Origin: UBA940 sp045613745
Lineage (GTDB): Bacteria > Bacteroidota > Bacteroidia > Bacteroidales > Rikenellaceae
Assembly: GCA_045613745.1 (NCBI GenBank)
Contig: JAZLBP010000003.1
Coordinates: forward strand, 3,115-67,114
Reading direction: 5' to 3'
Length of the DNA stretch: 64,000 nt
Shown: one piece after another, positions 26,277-35,758 of the stretch
Position numbering within the stretch: the first letter of the stretch is position 1
Layout: every line of letters begins with the position of its first letter
Made by a program: the position numbers and the translations under genes
The notes under the pieces: model-generated
Seen by the model: the letters and a program-made list of their open reading frames with translations, nothing else
Told to the model about the DNA's origin: nothing
Databases searched by the model: none

Positions 26277-26876
26277 ATGAACAAACTACGACAAGCGGCA
26301 TTTGCCGTAGCCGCAATTTTCGGTGCGTGTGCGCTCATCCATCTACCCTACAACATTCTCACAAAGGCTCACATCATCAGCAGTACTCCCGCGTGGAGAA
26401 CCGTTATCGCCTTTGTCGGAATTGTAATTTGTTTGAGTGAGGTGATTTTCTTCGCCTATATGGCACGCAGCAAAGAGAGTTCGAAATGCCTCAAACTACC
26501 TGCAATTATGGTTCTGATTGTGCCCGCAATCTCGGCACTCATCCGCATCGGCAACTACACCTCGGGACAATGTGCCTGCTTTGCCGAGTGGTGGAAATCG
26601 GGCAGTGACTTTATTGGAGTTCTTTCGCCCATCATCAGCATTTGGGCTGTGATTTGGCTCATCGTGTTGGGATTCTGTTTCCGACGCAACAAGGTCATTA
26701 TGGTAATGTCATTTGTCGCCGCCTACGAGACTCTGTTCAGCCTTGTGTTGTGGACATTCCTGGCAGGCATAGTAACCGTTCCACCCTATGCCTATACCCT
26801 CATCCTTGCACAATACTACGTAGTGTGGACTCTATTCTACGTTGCCATCGGAGCGTACTACAAGAAGATTGAATAG
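26277..26876 (+). CDS. Multi-pass membrane protein of unknown function
   Basis: 199 residues from the ATG at 26277 (an extended frame from 26223 would read through the promoter). Five to six hydrophobic segments are visible, with a CACFAEWW loop near residue 101. I do not recognise a family. It is a monocistronic gene with a promoter on one side and a terminator 20 nt downstream. Confidence 0.65.
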   Translation: MNKLRQAAFAVAAIFGACALIHLPYNILTKAHIISSTPAWRTVIAFVGIVICLSEVIFFAYMARSKESSKCLKLPAIMVLIVPAISALIRIGNYTSGQCACFAEWWKSGSDFIGVLSPIISIWAVIWLIVLGFCFRRNKVIMVMSFVAAYETLFSLVLWTFLAGIVTVPPYAYTLILAQYYVVWTLFYVAIGAYYKKIE

Positions 26877-26894
26877 CAATAGATTAACAACATA

Positions 26895-26927
26895 AAAAGG
26901 TTGCTCTGGTGAGCAACTTTTTTTTTA
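26895..26927. terminator. Bidirectional terminator
   Basis: GTTGCTC, loop TGGT, GAGCAAC, flanked by A5 on one side and T9 on the other. It can end both the plus-strand membrane-protein gene and the minus-strand recO, which stops at 26929. Confidence 0.85.
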
Positions 26928-26928
26928 T

Positions 26929-27654
26929 TTAATCAAACACTGCGCGGAGAATCTCTACCGAGCGGATGGTATGCACCGAGTCGAGGTGGAAATCAAAGTA
27001 GTCGAGCATTGCCGTAAGGAATCCGTCGCGTGAGGTGCGATTCAGCGGCACGGAGGCCAGCGAGTCGAAATCGACAGCCATAATCTGTGCCAAGATACGC
27101 GAATTTTCGAGACTCATCGCGTCGCCCGACAGAGGCATTGAGCCTACAAAGCACCCTTCGCGGATGTCCAAGTAGTCGCCCTCGCGGTACTCGCCCGAAG
27201 GGTAGAATCCCAAGTGACGACTCAATTCGACAAGGAATTTTAAGTGATAATTAGCGACCCCCGACGAGGTTTCGTCAAGTCTTTGAACAGCTTCGCACAC
27301 AAACTCAAACAGCGAAGACTCGGGCTCGATATCACGCACAAGGCGATACAACACCTCGGCCATAAACATCGCGACCGTACTCTTGACAATATCAAACGGC
27401 ATCGACACCAACGGCACAGCGCAACGAACATCGCGCACAAGGTCCATATCGGATTTGGTGGAGTGCGAGGCCTCCAACTCAACCACAAACATCGGTTGCA
27501 GCAGCGCCATACGATTACCTCCGTGGCGTCCTTTGACACCTCGAATCATAAAAGAACGGCGACCCAACTTCTCGGTCAGCACAAAGGCTATCAAAGAGTT
27601 GTCGCCGTACTTCAACGTATGTAGCACCACTCCCGTGGTTGTGTAATTCTGCAT
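26929..27654 (-). CDS. recO: DNA repair protein RecO
   Basis: 241 residues. The OB-fold start (TTGVVLHTLKYGDNSLIAFVLTE) and later KFLVELSRHLGFYPS segment fit RecO, which loads RecA in the RecFOR pathway. The Cys zinc cluster of many RecO proteins is absent, as in other Bacteroidetes. A recF gene is also in this window at 43112. It ends 2 nt from the bidirectional terminator. Confidence 0.88.
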   Translation of the reverse strand: MQNYTTTGVVLHTLKYGDNSLIAFVLTEKLGRRSFMIRGVKGRHGGNRMALLQPMFVVELEASHSTKSDMDLVRDVRCAVPLVSMPFDIVKSTVAMFMAEVLYRLVRDIEPESSLFEFVCEAVQRLDETSSGVANYHLKFLVELSRHLGFYPSGEYREGDYLDIREGCFVGSMPLSGDAMSLENSRILAQIMAVDFDSLASVPLNRTSRDGFLTAMLDYFDFHLDSVHTIRSVEILRAVFD

Positions 27655-27679
27655 ACAGGTGTGTTATCTGCGTTTGGAA

Positions 27680-27890
27680 TTCCGCTTCACTATTATGCCT
27701 CTAATATTGGTATTAGTCGGTCTATATGTGAGGATTTTATTTTTCGTACAATTGACACATCTCCTTCCTTATTTTAGTGTGGATTGTCGAGGAAATTTTG
27801 TGCCGTGGAAGGGAGCGAAACCGCAGCATACTAAAGGTATGTGAGGATTTTGCTATCCGCACCAACGGTGCAAAATTTACCGACAAGACG
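27680..27890. repeat. Intergenic repeat-like, dyad-rich element between recO and ssb
   Basis: No convincing gene lies in 27655-27892. TATGTGAGGATTTT occurs twice (27725-27738 and 27838-27851). An imperfect inverted repeat, TTGTCG-x3-AAATTTTG-x2-CCGT, runs from about 27784 and is mirrored near 27865-27888. An inner CATAC/GTATG hairpin is present at about 27828-27841. This looks like a dispersed intergenic repeat; other copies could not be checked. Confidence 0.4.
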
Positions 27891-27892
27891 CA

Positions 27893-28327
27893 CTAAAACG
27901 GCAGGTCGTCCTCATCATTAACAGTAGGCGGTACCACAGGTTTGGGTGCAGGAGCTGCTGCGGGAGCGGCAGGAGCAGCGGGACGGGGAGCAGAGTCACC
28001 CTCGGCACGACGGTCGAGGAGTTTCATATCGCTGGCGATAATCTCGACGGTCACACGACGATTGCCATCCTTGTCGGTCCACTCGTTGCTACGCAGAGGG
28101 CCCTCGACATAGATGCGCGAACCTTTGCGAACATATTTATCGGCCACGTCAGCAAGACCGCGCCACAGCACAACGTTGTGCCACTCGGTGTGGTCGCCCC
28201 AACCGTCATCTTTGCGCACGCGCTCGGTGGTAGCCACACGGATACGACAAACTTTCACGCCGCTTTCGAGGCTACGCACCTCGGGGTCGGCACCCACATT
28301 TCCGATAAGTATTGCTTTGTTTACCAT
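27893..28327 (-). CDS. ssb: Single-stranded DNA-binding protein
   Basis: 144 residues. An OB fold (NKAILIGNVGADPEVRSLE, TEWHNVVLWRGLADVADKYV, RIYVEGPLRSNEWTDKDG) followed by an Ala/Pro-rich linker and the acidic tip DDLPF, which recruits repair and replication partners. It lies 13 nt downstream of the purine nucleoside phosphorylase gene. Confidence 0.93.
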   Translation of the reverse strand: MVNKAILIGNVGADPEVRSLESGVKVCRIRVATTERVRKDDGWGDHTEWHNVVLWRGLADVADKYVRKGSRIYVEGPLRSNEWTDKDGNRRVTVEIIASDMKLLDRRAEGDSAPRPAAPAAPAAAPAPKPVVPPTVNDEDDLPF

Positions 28328-28340
28328 TGTAAATTCTCGT

Positions 28341-29144
28341 TTATAGTTGTTTAATCATTTGTTCAAAAAGTTGTGTCATCAACACACCCGCCTTTGCTCC
28401 TTGGAGTTGCACATCCTCGTGGTCGCCCACCTCGTCCGACAGGCCGCAGTTGGTAATGACCGACACAGCAAAAACGGGAAGACCCATATGTCGTGCCGCA
28501 ATAACCTCGGGAGTGGTGCTCATACCTGCAGCGTCACCGCCGATAATCTTGAAGTAGCGATACTCCGCTTGTGTTTCGAAAGTGGGACCCGTACCACCGA
28601 CATAGACACCATACTGCAACTTGATTCCCATCGCATCGGCCGTTTTGGTTGCAAGGGCAATCATATCGCGGTCGTAGCAGTTGTGCATATCGGGGAAGCG
28701 TGTGCCGAGTTCTTCGATATTGGGGCCAATCAGCGGATTCGGAATCAGGTTGATATGGTCGGTGATAACCATCAAATCACCCACGCGGAACGAAGTGTTG
28801 AGACCTCCGCTGGCATTCGACACAAAGAGTCGTTTGATGCCAAGCATACCCATCACCCTAACAGGGAAGACTACCTCTTGTGTGGGGTATCCCTCGTAGT
28901 GGTGGAAGCGTCCCTGCATAGCAACTACGCGGTGACCACCCAACATACCGAAAATCAATCGTCCGTGATGTCCCTTAACGGTCGAAACCGGGAAATCGGG
29001 AATATCGGCATAGTTCAATGCAGCGTGAATCTCGATACTATCGACAAGTCCACCAAGTCCAGTACCGAGAATAATTCCAATCTCCGGCTCAAACCCAACC
29101 TTACTTTGTATAAAGGAGGCTGTCCGTTTGATTCTTTCTAACAT
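28341..29144 (-). CDS. punA: Purine-nucleoside phosphorylase
   Basis: 267 residues from the ATG at 29144; it overlaps the end of lpxK by 44 nt. This is the trimeric type-I PNP: phosphate loop IILGTGLGGLV, VKGHHGRLIFGML, MQGRFHHYEGY, and the purine-site segment YGVYVGGTGPTFETQAEYR followed by DAAGMSTTPEVIAARHMG. It cleaves inosine/guanosine with phosphate to free base and ribose 1-phosphate for salvage. The long overlap suggests translational coupling to lpxK. Confidence 0.92.
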   Translation of the reverse strand: MLERIKRTASFIQSKVGFEPEIGIILGTGLGGLVDSIEIHAALNYADIPDFPVSTVKGHHGRLIFGMLGGHRVVAMQGRFHHYEGYPTQEVVFPVRVMGMLGIKRLFVSNASGGLNTSFRVGDLMVITDHINLIPNPLIGPNIEELGTRFPDMHNCYDRDMIALATKTADAMGIKLQYGVYVGGTGPTFETQAEYRYFKIIGGDAAGMSTTPEVIAARHMGLPVFAVSVITNCGLSDEVGDHEDVQLQGAKAGVLMTQLFEQMIKQL

Positions 29145-30177
29145 ATTTTTCGAGTTGATTGATGAATTTTTCGCGCGTTTCGGATACAAACGAAATCTGT
29201 ACCGACACGAAGAACAAGCGTTTGCGAATATTATGCGGAATACGTTTGCGACCCGTAAGTTTCACCGCATCCTTCTCGGTGGTGATAATCATCGTATCTT
29301 CGGGCAGCTCGGCCAAGCGTTCTTCGAGTTTGGCCATATCGTTGACATTGTAGGGGTGGTGGTCGCGGAACAACATCTGCTCAACCACATTATAGCGCAT
29401 CTCCAAGCTATTCACAAAAGGTTGCGGATTACCAATAGCAGCCAAAGCCAGCACATTGCTACCCGACACGATATTGGGCATAATAGCCTCGTCGGCAAAA
29501 ACCGGTTGCGGTGTGCCGTTGATCATACGGGTAAAGAACTGGTTCTGGTAGGGGAACAATTTGAGTCCGTTAATCATCACCCTCATATCCATCGGGGTCA
29601 TTGTGTCGGAACACTTGGTAACACACACAAAGTGCGCACGAGGCAACTGCGACGGCAAGTCGCGAAGATTACCCACGGGCAACAATTCATCCTCGTAGAT
29701 AGGACGATTGTAGTCCACCAAAACGATGTTGATTGTAGGTTCAATATAGCGATGTTGGAATGCGTCATCCATAATGATGATCTCGGTGTCGGGATAGAGT
29801 TCCATAATGCGTTGCACACCCTCTACCCTCTTCTCACACACCACGACCAGCACGTCGGGGAATTTGAGTTTAATCTGCTTGGGCTCGTCACCAACCTGCT
29901 TGTACGACGAACGCGTAGTCACCTCGATAAAACCGCTGGAACGGCGGCCATAGCCACGCGACAACACAGCCACCCTATGAGTTTGGCTCAGGCTCTCCAC
30001 CAGCATTTCGGTAAATGGAGTTTTGCCTGTTCCACCCACGGTAAGGTTGCCCACACAGATGGTCACAACATTGTCGAAACGGACGGATTTGATTTGTCCG
30101 CTATCAAACAACTTGTGTCGGATGTTCAGATACAACCGAAACAGCCACGACGCCGGATATGCTAAAATTTTCAACAA
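29101..30177 (-). CDS. lpxK: Tetraacyldisaccharide 4'-kinase
   Basis: 358 residues. The P-loop CVGNLTVGGTGKTPF near 42-56, the RGYGRRSSGF block, GDEPKQI, and DDAFQHR are standard LpxK motifs; it phosphorylates the lipid A precursor disaccharide at 4'. The only in-frame start compatible with the family N-terminus (LKILAYPASWLFRLY) is a TTG at 30177; an ATG at 30182 is out of frame and stops after three codons. TTG initiation is therefore predicted. Its 3' end overlaps punA by 44 nt. Confidence 0.9.
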   Translation of the reverse strand: MLKILAYPASWLFRLYLNIRHKLFDSGQIKSVRFDNVVTICVGNLTVGGTGKTPFTEMLVESLSQTHRVAVLSRGYGRRSSGFIEVTTRSSYKQVGDEPKQIKLKFPDVLVVVCEKRVEGVQRIMELYPDTEIIIMDDAFQHRYIEPTINIVLVDYNRPIYEDELLPVGNLRDLPSQLPRAHFVCVTKCSDTMTPMDMRVMINGLKLFPYQNQFFTRMINGTPQPVFADEAIMPNIVSGSNVLALAAIGNPQPFVNSLEMRYNVVEQMLFRDHHPYNVNDMAKLEERLAELPEDTMIITTEKDAVKLTGRKRIPHNIRKRLFFVSVQISFVSETREKFINQLEKYVRKNQTDSLLYTK

Positions 30178-30279
30178 GGCATAGTTAGTTTGGTATCAAA
30201 AGTACAACATTTTACTATAAATACCAAATTTTCAACACTTTTTCTTCGCGCACCACTGCCACACACCGCTACAAACAAC

Positions 30280-30311
30280 GAGGTCGCTTGGCACATATAC
30301 CAAACGACCTC
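30280..30311 (-). terminator. Terminator after secA
   Basis: GAGGTCG pairs with CGACCTC, extended by an inner TGG/CCA pair around CACATATA. It is 28 nt past the secA stop, followed on the minus strand by a GTTGTTTG stretch. Confidence 0.7.
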
Positions 30312-30338
30312 ACAAAGATTTTATTATAGCGAAGTACA

Positions 30339-33300
30339 CTACTCGGCAACGCCCTTGCCGTGGCATTGTTTGTACTTCTTGCCCGAACCGCAAGGACAAG
30401 GATCATTACGGCCCACTTTTTTCTCAACTTTGACGGGCATAGGTTTCGATTTCTCGCCTTGTCCCGCTTGGGCTGCCGCCTGCATACGCGATGCGTGAAG
30501 TTTGTTGACATCCACTTGCTTGCGCTCGCGTTGTTGTTGCATCGAGGCCTCATTTCCCTCGGTGTTGTTACGCACGGGCAGGTAGCCTTTTGTAAGGATA
30601 GCCAACACCTCGCGGTTAACCTTCAACAGCATTTTACTGAACAAGTTGAACGACTCAAATTTATAGATCAACAGAGGGTCTTTTTGCTCATACGAAGCAT
30701 TTTGAACGCTGTGACGCAACTCGTCCATCTCGCGCAAGTGCTCACGCCAGTTGTCGTCGATGGTGGTCAGCATAACGATTTTGCTGAACATCTTGTAAAT
30801 CTCGGCGCAACCGCTCTCATAGCACTTCTTCAAGTCGCACGACACGTTGTAGCCCAGCTTGCCGTTAGTTACGGGGATACGGATATTCTCGTACATCGAG
30901 CCTTGCTCCTTATAGACCTTCTCGATGATAGGCATTGCAGTGGTAGCGACATTTTGTGCACGGCGATCAATAGCAGTGCGAATATCCTCAACCAGACGCT
31001 CAATCAAATCATCTTTCGAAATTTTGGCATACGCACCCGCATCAATCGAGGGTTGGACACCAACCTGACGAATCATCTCGAAGCTGAAATCCTCGTAATC
31101 TACGCCGTGAACGTTATTCACAAAGTCCTCGGCAAAGTCATACATAATATTATTGAGGTCGATATCAATGCGCTCGCCATAGAGTGCGTGTTTACGTTGG
31201 GTATAAATCACAGTACGTTGCGAGTTCATCACGTCGTCGTACTCCAACAGACGTTTACGGATACCATAGTTGTTCTCCTCAACCTTCTTTTGAGCACGCT
31301 CAATAGCCTTCGACATCATACTTGCCTGGATAACCTCGCCCTCTTGCAGACCCATACGGTCCATCATAGCAGCGATACGCTCCGAGCCAAACAGACGCAT
31401 CAAGTCATCCTCCATCGACACAAAGAATTGCGACGAACCGGGGTCACCCTGACGTCCTGCACGACCACGCAACTGGCGGTCAACACGACGCGACTCATGG
31501 CGCTCGGTACCCAGAATTGCCAGACCACCCGAAGCCTTAACCTCGTCGCTGAGCTTGATGTCGGTACCACGACCCGCCATGTTGGTAGCAATAGTAACCT
31601 GACCTGCGCGACCAGCCTCGGCAACAACTTGCGCCTCTTGTTGGTGTTGTTTAGCATTCAGCACGTTGTGTTTGATACCGCGCAGTTTAAGCATACGACT
31701 CAACAGCTCCGACACCTCAACCGAAGTAGTACCAACCAGCACGGGGCGACCTTGCCCCACAAGGCGGCCAATCTCCTCGATTACGGCGTTATATTTCTCG
31801 CGTTTGGTCTTGTAAATCAAATCATCGCGGTCGTCACGAGCAATGGGGCGGTTTGTGGGGATGCTCACCACGTCAAGTTTGTAGATATTCCAGAACTCGC
31901 TTGCCTCGGTCTCGGCAGTACCGGTCATACCACCCAATTTGTGGTACATACGGAAGTAGTTTTGCAGAGTGATGGTTGCAAAGGTTTGAGTTGCAGCCTC
32001 AACCTTAACTCGCTCCTTGGCCTCGATAGCTTGGTGCAGACCATCCGAGTAGCGGCGGCCCTCCAAGATACGGCCTGTTTGCTCATCAACAATCTTCACT
32101 TTGTTGTCCATTACCACATACTCGATATCCTTCTCGAACATACTGAATGCTTTGAGAAGTTGGTTTACGGTGTGAACGCGCTCGCTCTTAACTGCGTATT
32201 CGCCGATAACCTCATCCTTCTTGGCAGCCTTCTCCTCGGCGCTCATATCGCTCTTTTCGAGGTCGGCAACGGTCGAACCGATGTCGGGCAGCACGAAGAA
32301 TCCATCCTCGCCAAAGATATTCGACAAGAAGTCGTGACCCTTATCGGTCAGCTCCACCGAGTTGAGTTTCTCGTCGATGACAAAGTAGAGGTCATCGATA
32401 ATCTCGGGCAGACGGCGGTTGTTATCTTGGATATAGAGGTTTTCGGTCTTTTGCATCAGAGTCTTGACACCGGTCTCGCTCAGGAACTTGATGAGCGGTT
32501 TGTACTTGGGCAGACCTTTGTAAGCACGATACAGCAGCACACCACCTTGCTCCATATCGCCCGAAGCGATAAGTTTGCGCGACTCCGACACAAGCGAAGT
32601 AACCAAAGCTTGTTGTGCGCTGTAAATCTTCTCGACAGGACCACGATATTGCTCAAACATTTGATCCTCGCCCTTGGGCACGGGACCCGAGATAATCAAA
32701 GGAGTACGAGCATCGTCAATCAACACAGAGTCCACCTCATCGACAATTGCGAAGTGGTGTTTGCGTTGTACCATATCCGAGGGCGAAATCGACATATTGT
32801 CGCGCAGGTAGTCGAAACCATACTCGTTGTTGGTACCGAAGGTGATGTCGGCCAAATAGGCGTTGCGGCGAGCCTCCGAGTTGGGTTTGTGGTTGTCGAT
32901 ACAATCCACCGACAAGCCGTGGAATTGATACATCGGGCCCATCCACTCGGCGTCACGACGTGCAAGGTAGTCGTTGACGGTCACCATATGCACACCCTTG
33001 CCTGCAAGCGCATTGAGGAACACGGGCAGAGTTGCCACCAGAGTTTTACCCTCACCTGTTGCCATCTCGGCGATTTTGCCTTTGTGCAGCACCACGCCAC
33101 CAAACAGCTGGCAGTCGTAGTGTACCATATCCCAGCGTACGGTGTTACCCGCAGCCACCCAACTTGTGTTGTAGATAGCCTTGTCGCCGTCGATATTTAC
33201 AAAATCCTTCGAGGTAGCCAGACTGCGGTCGAATGCATTGGCAGTAACCTCAACGGTCTCGGCCTCGGCAAAACGACGGGCCGTATCTTTCATAATGGCA

Positions 33301-33641
33301 AATGCCTCGGGCAGGATTTCATCCAGTTTAATCTCGATTTTCTTGTCGATTTCCTCAACCAACGAGTCAACCTCCTTCGAGAGGCGCTCCTTGTCGTTCA
33401 GCGACACGCCCTCTTTTTCGAGCTCCACCTTCAGGGCTACGATACGCTCCTCCTCGGGTTGGATGAAGGCTGCGATGTCGGCTCTCAAAGCGGCACTGCG
33501 TGCGCGCAGGCCATCGTTATCCAATGCTTGAATTGTAGGATAGATGGCTTTGATTTTCTCGACATAAGGTTCAATCTCCTTGCGGTCTTTATCTGCTTTC
33601 GAGCCGAAGAAGAATTTGATTATTGACGATAAAATATCCAT
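30339..33641 (-). CDS. secA: Preprotein translocase subunit SecA
   Basis: 1100 residues, the long SecA form usual in Bacteroidetes. DEAD motor: MATGEGKTL near 196, VNDYLARRDAEW, DEVDSVLIDDART; second motor half near GRGTDIKL, RRVDRQLRGRAGRQGDPG. The preprotein cross-linking domain with a lineage-specific insertion lies around 400-500. The C-terminus is a zinc-binding SecB-like site, RNDPCPCGSGKKYKQCHG. ATP hydrolysis pushes unfolded proteins through SecYEG; secG is also in this window. It is flanked by its own terminator, and a TATCTTTA near-consensus -7 box lies upstream at 33675-33682. Confidence 0.97.
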   Translation of the reverse strand: MDILSSIIKFFFGSKADKDRKEIEPYVEKIKAIYPTIQALDNDGLRARSAALRADIAAFIQPEEERIVALKVELEKEGVSLNDKERLSKEVDSLVEEIDKKIEIKLDEILPEAFAIMKDTARRFAEAETVEVTANAFDRSLATSKDFVNIDGDKAIYNTSWVAAGNTVRWDMVHYDCQLFGGVVLHKGKIAEMATGEGKTLVATLPVFLNALAGKGVHMVTVNDYLARRDAEWMGPMYQFHGLSVDCIDNHKPNSEARRNAYLADITFGTNNEYGFDYLRDNMSISPSDMVQRKHHFAIVDEVDSVLIDDARTPLIISGPVPKGEDQMFEQYRGPVEKIYSAQQALVTSLVSESRKLIASGDMEQGGVLLYRAYKGLPKYKPLIKFLSETGVKTLMQKTENLYIQDNNRRLPEIIDDLYFVIDEKLNSVELTDKGHDFLSNIFGEDGFFVLPDIGSTVADLEKSDMSAEEKAAKKDEVIGEYAVKSERVHTVNQLLKAFSMFEKDIEYVVMDNKVKIVDEQTGRILEGRRYSDGLHQAIEAKERVKVEAATQTFATITLQNYFRMYHKLGGMTGTAETEASEFWNIYKLDVVSIPTNRPIARDDRDDLIYKTKREKYNAVIEEIGRLVGQGRPVLVGTTSVEVSELLSRMLKLRGIKHNVLNAKQHQQEAQVVAEAGRAGQVTIATNMAGRGTDIKLSDEVKASGGLAILGTERHESRRVDRQLRGRAGRQGDPGSSQFFVSMEDDLMRLFGSERIAAMMDRMGLQEGEVIQASMMSKAIERAQKKVEENNYGIRKRLLEYDDVMNSQRTVIYTQRKHALYGERIDIDLNNIMYDFAEDFVNNVHGVDYEDFSFEMIRQVGVQPSIDAGAYAKISKDDLIERLVEDIRTAIDRRAQNVATTAMPIIEKVYKEQGSMYENIRIPVTNGKLGYNVSCDLKKCYESGCAEIYKMFSKIVMLTTIDDNWREHLREMDELRHSVQNASYEQKDPLLIYKFESFNLFSKMLLKVNREVLAILTKGYLPVRNNTEGNEASMQQQRERKQVDVNKLHASRMQAAAQAGQGEKSKPMPVKVEKKVGRNDPCPCGSGKKYKQCHGKGVAE

Positions 33642-33698
33642 AGTTTCTTAAAAAAATTATTGACTAACAATCGGTAAAGATAGGCATTTTCGCTTGAT

Positions 33699-34964
33699 TT
33701 ACAATGCTTCGAGCGATTTTTTTATTTCACCTCGGCCGATGTGGCATTTCCAGCACCCGCGACCGACGCAATATTCGTTCTCCAACTGGATAACTGCCTG
33801 CGTATCAAAAGCATTATTCAGGGACACACCACGACTGCTCCAATGGCGTGTGATATAGTTACTTTCGGCTTTGAGCGACTCCAACAAATCGAGGGCGCGC
33901 TCCTTCAAATCCTCGCGTTCGAGACTGCGTCCATAGGCAAACATCAAGGGCACTACGAAGTTTATACCCAACAGGTTAATTTTGGTATCACCGAGTCGTT
34001 TTGTGCGGCGCGAAGTGTTTTTGCCGGGAGCAAAATGGTGCTCCCAATACTCCGAAGCGCGACCCTCGCCATTGCCCAACACCCGATGAATATCCTCCAC
34101 TGTGCGGCAAGCCATAAGTTTGCTGAAAATAAAATCCGTGCGACTTACATATCCTGCAAGTTGAACAATTCGCATTATGGGTGAGTTGTTGGGATTAATT
34201 CCCACAAGAGTCCACTCGCCACCTCTCAAAGGTGTGATTGAGTGTTTGCGAGCCAGGTATTCGAAGTCCTGCTGAATATGGCGTGTGTGCTCGTCGCCAA
34301 AGTATCGGCGCAGCAATCCAGAGCTACCAAGTAGCAGAGTTTCGACGTTATCGATAGAGCCTCTCTCGCGCGAGAGCACATAGTAGGGAACGGCGCGTGC
34401 AAGTTGCTGAAATGCCACTTGATTGCGGTGATCGCCCATAGCGCGGAAGAGCATTGTGTACATAGTCTGATTCCAATCCTCGTCACAGGTCTTGAACACA
34501 TCCTCCACCACACCGCATTTGCGTTGCAGTCGCTCGACCACAAGGCGCGAGAAGAGGTCGGTACGTCGCAACGCATCCATCTGTGCCACAACCTCGCCAC
34601 ATCGGCACTCGCCCACTCCCTCTACCAACTGGTCGTAACGATTCAGAGCACTCTCGGGAACAGTCACCCTAAGCTGGGGAATCAACACTCCTGCCATATC
34701 GAGCGAGCGCGGAGTATCGCACTCCACAACCTTCAGCGCAACAGCCTCTTCGGTCGGAGCATCGCATCCAACCGCCACATCGCCGCAATGAACCACGTCA
34801 TCAATCACCACACGAGCGCCAGCAAAGCGTTCGGGTCTCTCCGTAGCTTCGCCCTGCGACAACACGACGATGCTCTCGCCATCGGCACCCACAAAAGGTT
34901 CTCCGACAAAGAGTCCCATCCGCCATAACGCAGACAGCAAAAGACTATGGTCCGAGCGTGTCAT
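33699..34964 (-). CDS. DUF2851 family protein
   Basis: 421 residues. Features that mark DUF2851: an early VGEPFVGADGESIVVLSQGE segment, VIDDVVHCGDVAVG, the MYTMLFRAMGDHRNQVAFQQLA region near 168, and a C-terminal NEYCVGRGCWKCHIG motif with four Cys/His that could bind a metal. No function is established. It is 22 nt downstream of a DUF59 Fe-S assembly gene, and the Cys motif makes a link to Fe-S or metal biology worth testing, though that is inference. Confidence 0.8.
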   Translation of the reverse strand: MTRSDHSLLLSALWRMGLFVGEPFVGADGESIVVLSQGEATERPERFAGARVVIDDVVHCGDVAVGCDAPTEEAVALKVVECDTPRSLDMAGVLIPQLRVTVPESALNRYDQLVEGVGECRCGEVVAQMDALRRTDLFSRLVVERLQRKCGVVEDVFKTCDEDWNQTMYTMLFRAMGDHRNQVAFQQLARAVPYYVLSRERGSIDNVETLLLGSSGLLRRYFGDEHTRHIQQDFEYLARKHSITPLRGGEWTLVGINPNNSPIMRIVQLAGYVSRTDFIFSKLMACRTVEDIHRVLGNGEGRASEYWEHHFAPGKNTSRRTKRLGDTKINLLGINFVVPLMFAYGRSLEREDLKERALDLLESLKAESNYITRHWSSRGVSLNNAFDTQAVIQLENEYCVGRGCWKCHIGRGEIKKSLEAL

Positions 34965-34986
34965 CTTGCTACGTTGGCAAGGTGGT

Positions 34987-35307
34987 TTATAGCAATCCTA
35001 AGTCGAGCAATCCCGACTCCGAAATCATACTCTTGTCCCAAGCGGGCTCGAAGGTCAATATAACATTAACCTCGCTTACACCCTCGATTTTGGCAACCTG
35101 TGTATTGACATCTTCGAGCAGCACATCGGCCATAGGGCAGTTGGGCGCAGTGAGAGTCATACGGATGGTAGCCACTCCGTCGGGAGTGTAATCAATCTCG
35201 TAAATCAGACCCAAGTCGTAGATATTCAGCGGAATCTCGGGGTCATAGATATTTCGCAAGGTATCGACAATTTGTCGTTCAACCTTTACAATTTCGTCGG
35301 CAGTCAT
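34987..35307 (-). CDS. DUF59/MIP18-type metal-sulfur cluster assembly protein (SufT-like)
   Basis: 106 residues. The DPEIPLNIYDLGLIYEI segment near 22-38 and the conserved Cys in APNCPMADVL near 55 define the MIP18/DUF59 family, which helps mature Fe-S proteins. It lies 6 nt downstream of sufE, supporting a shared Fe-S assembly role. The absence of other suf genes nearby suggests the core SufBCDS set is elsewhere. Confidence 0.88.
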   Translation of the reverse strand: MTADEIVKVERQIVDTLRNIYDPEIPLNIYDLGLIYEIDYTPDGVATIRMTLTAPNCPMADVLLEDVNTQVAKIEGVSEVNVILTFEPAWDKSMISESGLLDLGLL

Positions 35308-35313
35308 TTCGAA

Positions 35314-35733
35314 TTAACAATTTTCAGTCTGCTGGAAAGCCAGCGCATAACGTTTCATCTGTTTGATCATCTCGACCAATCCGTTGGCGCGTGTGGGCGA
35401 CAGGTTTTCGCCCAATCCGATGCGCTCCACAAAGTAGAGTTCGGTCGAAAGAATATCCTCGGGGGTGCGACCACCCAGCACGCGAATGAGCAGTGCGATA
35501 ATACCCTTGGTGATGATGGCATCGCTGTCGGCAGCAAACCACACAAGACCACCCTCCAAGCGCGCATCAACCCACACTCTCGACTGACAACCACGAATCA
35601 GAAAGTCGTCGGTACGATGTTCGGGCGCAATGGCGGGCAGCGAATCGCTCAACTCGATAAGGTAGTCGTATTTATCCAACCAATCGTCAAACACCGAGAA
35701 CTCCTCGATGATTTCTTCTTGAATAACATCCAT
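35314..35733 (-). CDS. sufE: SufE family Fe-S assembly protein
   Basis: 139 residues from the ATG at 35733; a frame opening at a GTG at 35766 would overlap the previous gene and adds a lysine-rich tail. The sulfur-accepting Cys is in GCQSRVWVDARLEGG near residue 58, and the DGIIALLIRVLGGRTPEDIL-like segment here reads KGIIALLIRVLGGRTPEDIL. SufE takes persulfide from SufS and hands it to the scaffold. It is operonic with the DUF59 gene. Confidence 0.87.
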   Translation of the reverse strand: MDVIQEEIIEEFSVFDDWLDKYDYLIELSDSLPAIAPEHRTDDFLIRGCQSRVWVDARLEGGLVWFAADSDAIITKGIIALLIRVLGGRTPEDILSTELYFVERIGLGENLSPTRANGLVEMIKQMKRYALAFQQTENC

Positions 35734-35758
35734 TTTCGTATGCTTTTTTTCTTTTTGT

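Noticed and set aside
27659..27844. 61-codon plus-strand frame between recO and ssb
   Set aside because: It lies across the repeat-like dyads and has no plausible protein features.
30360..33626. 1088-codon open frame opposite secA
   Set aside because: A shadow of the strongly coded secA frame; composition is rich in His, Gln and Leu with no recognisable domain.
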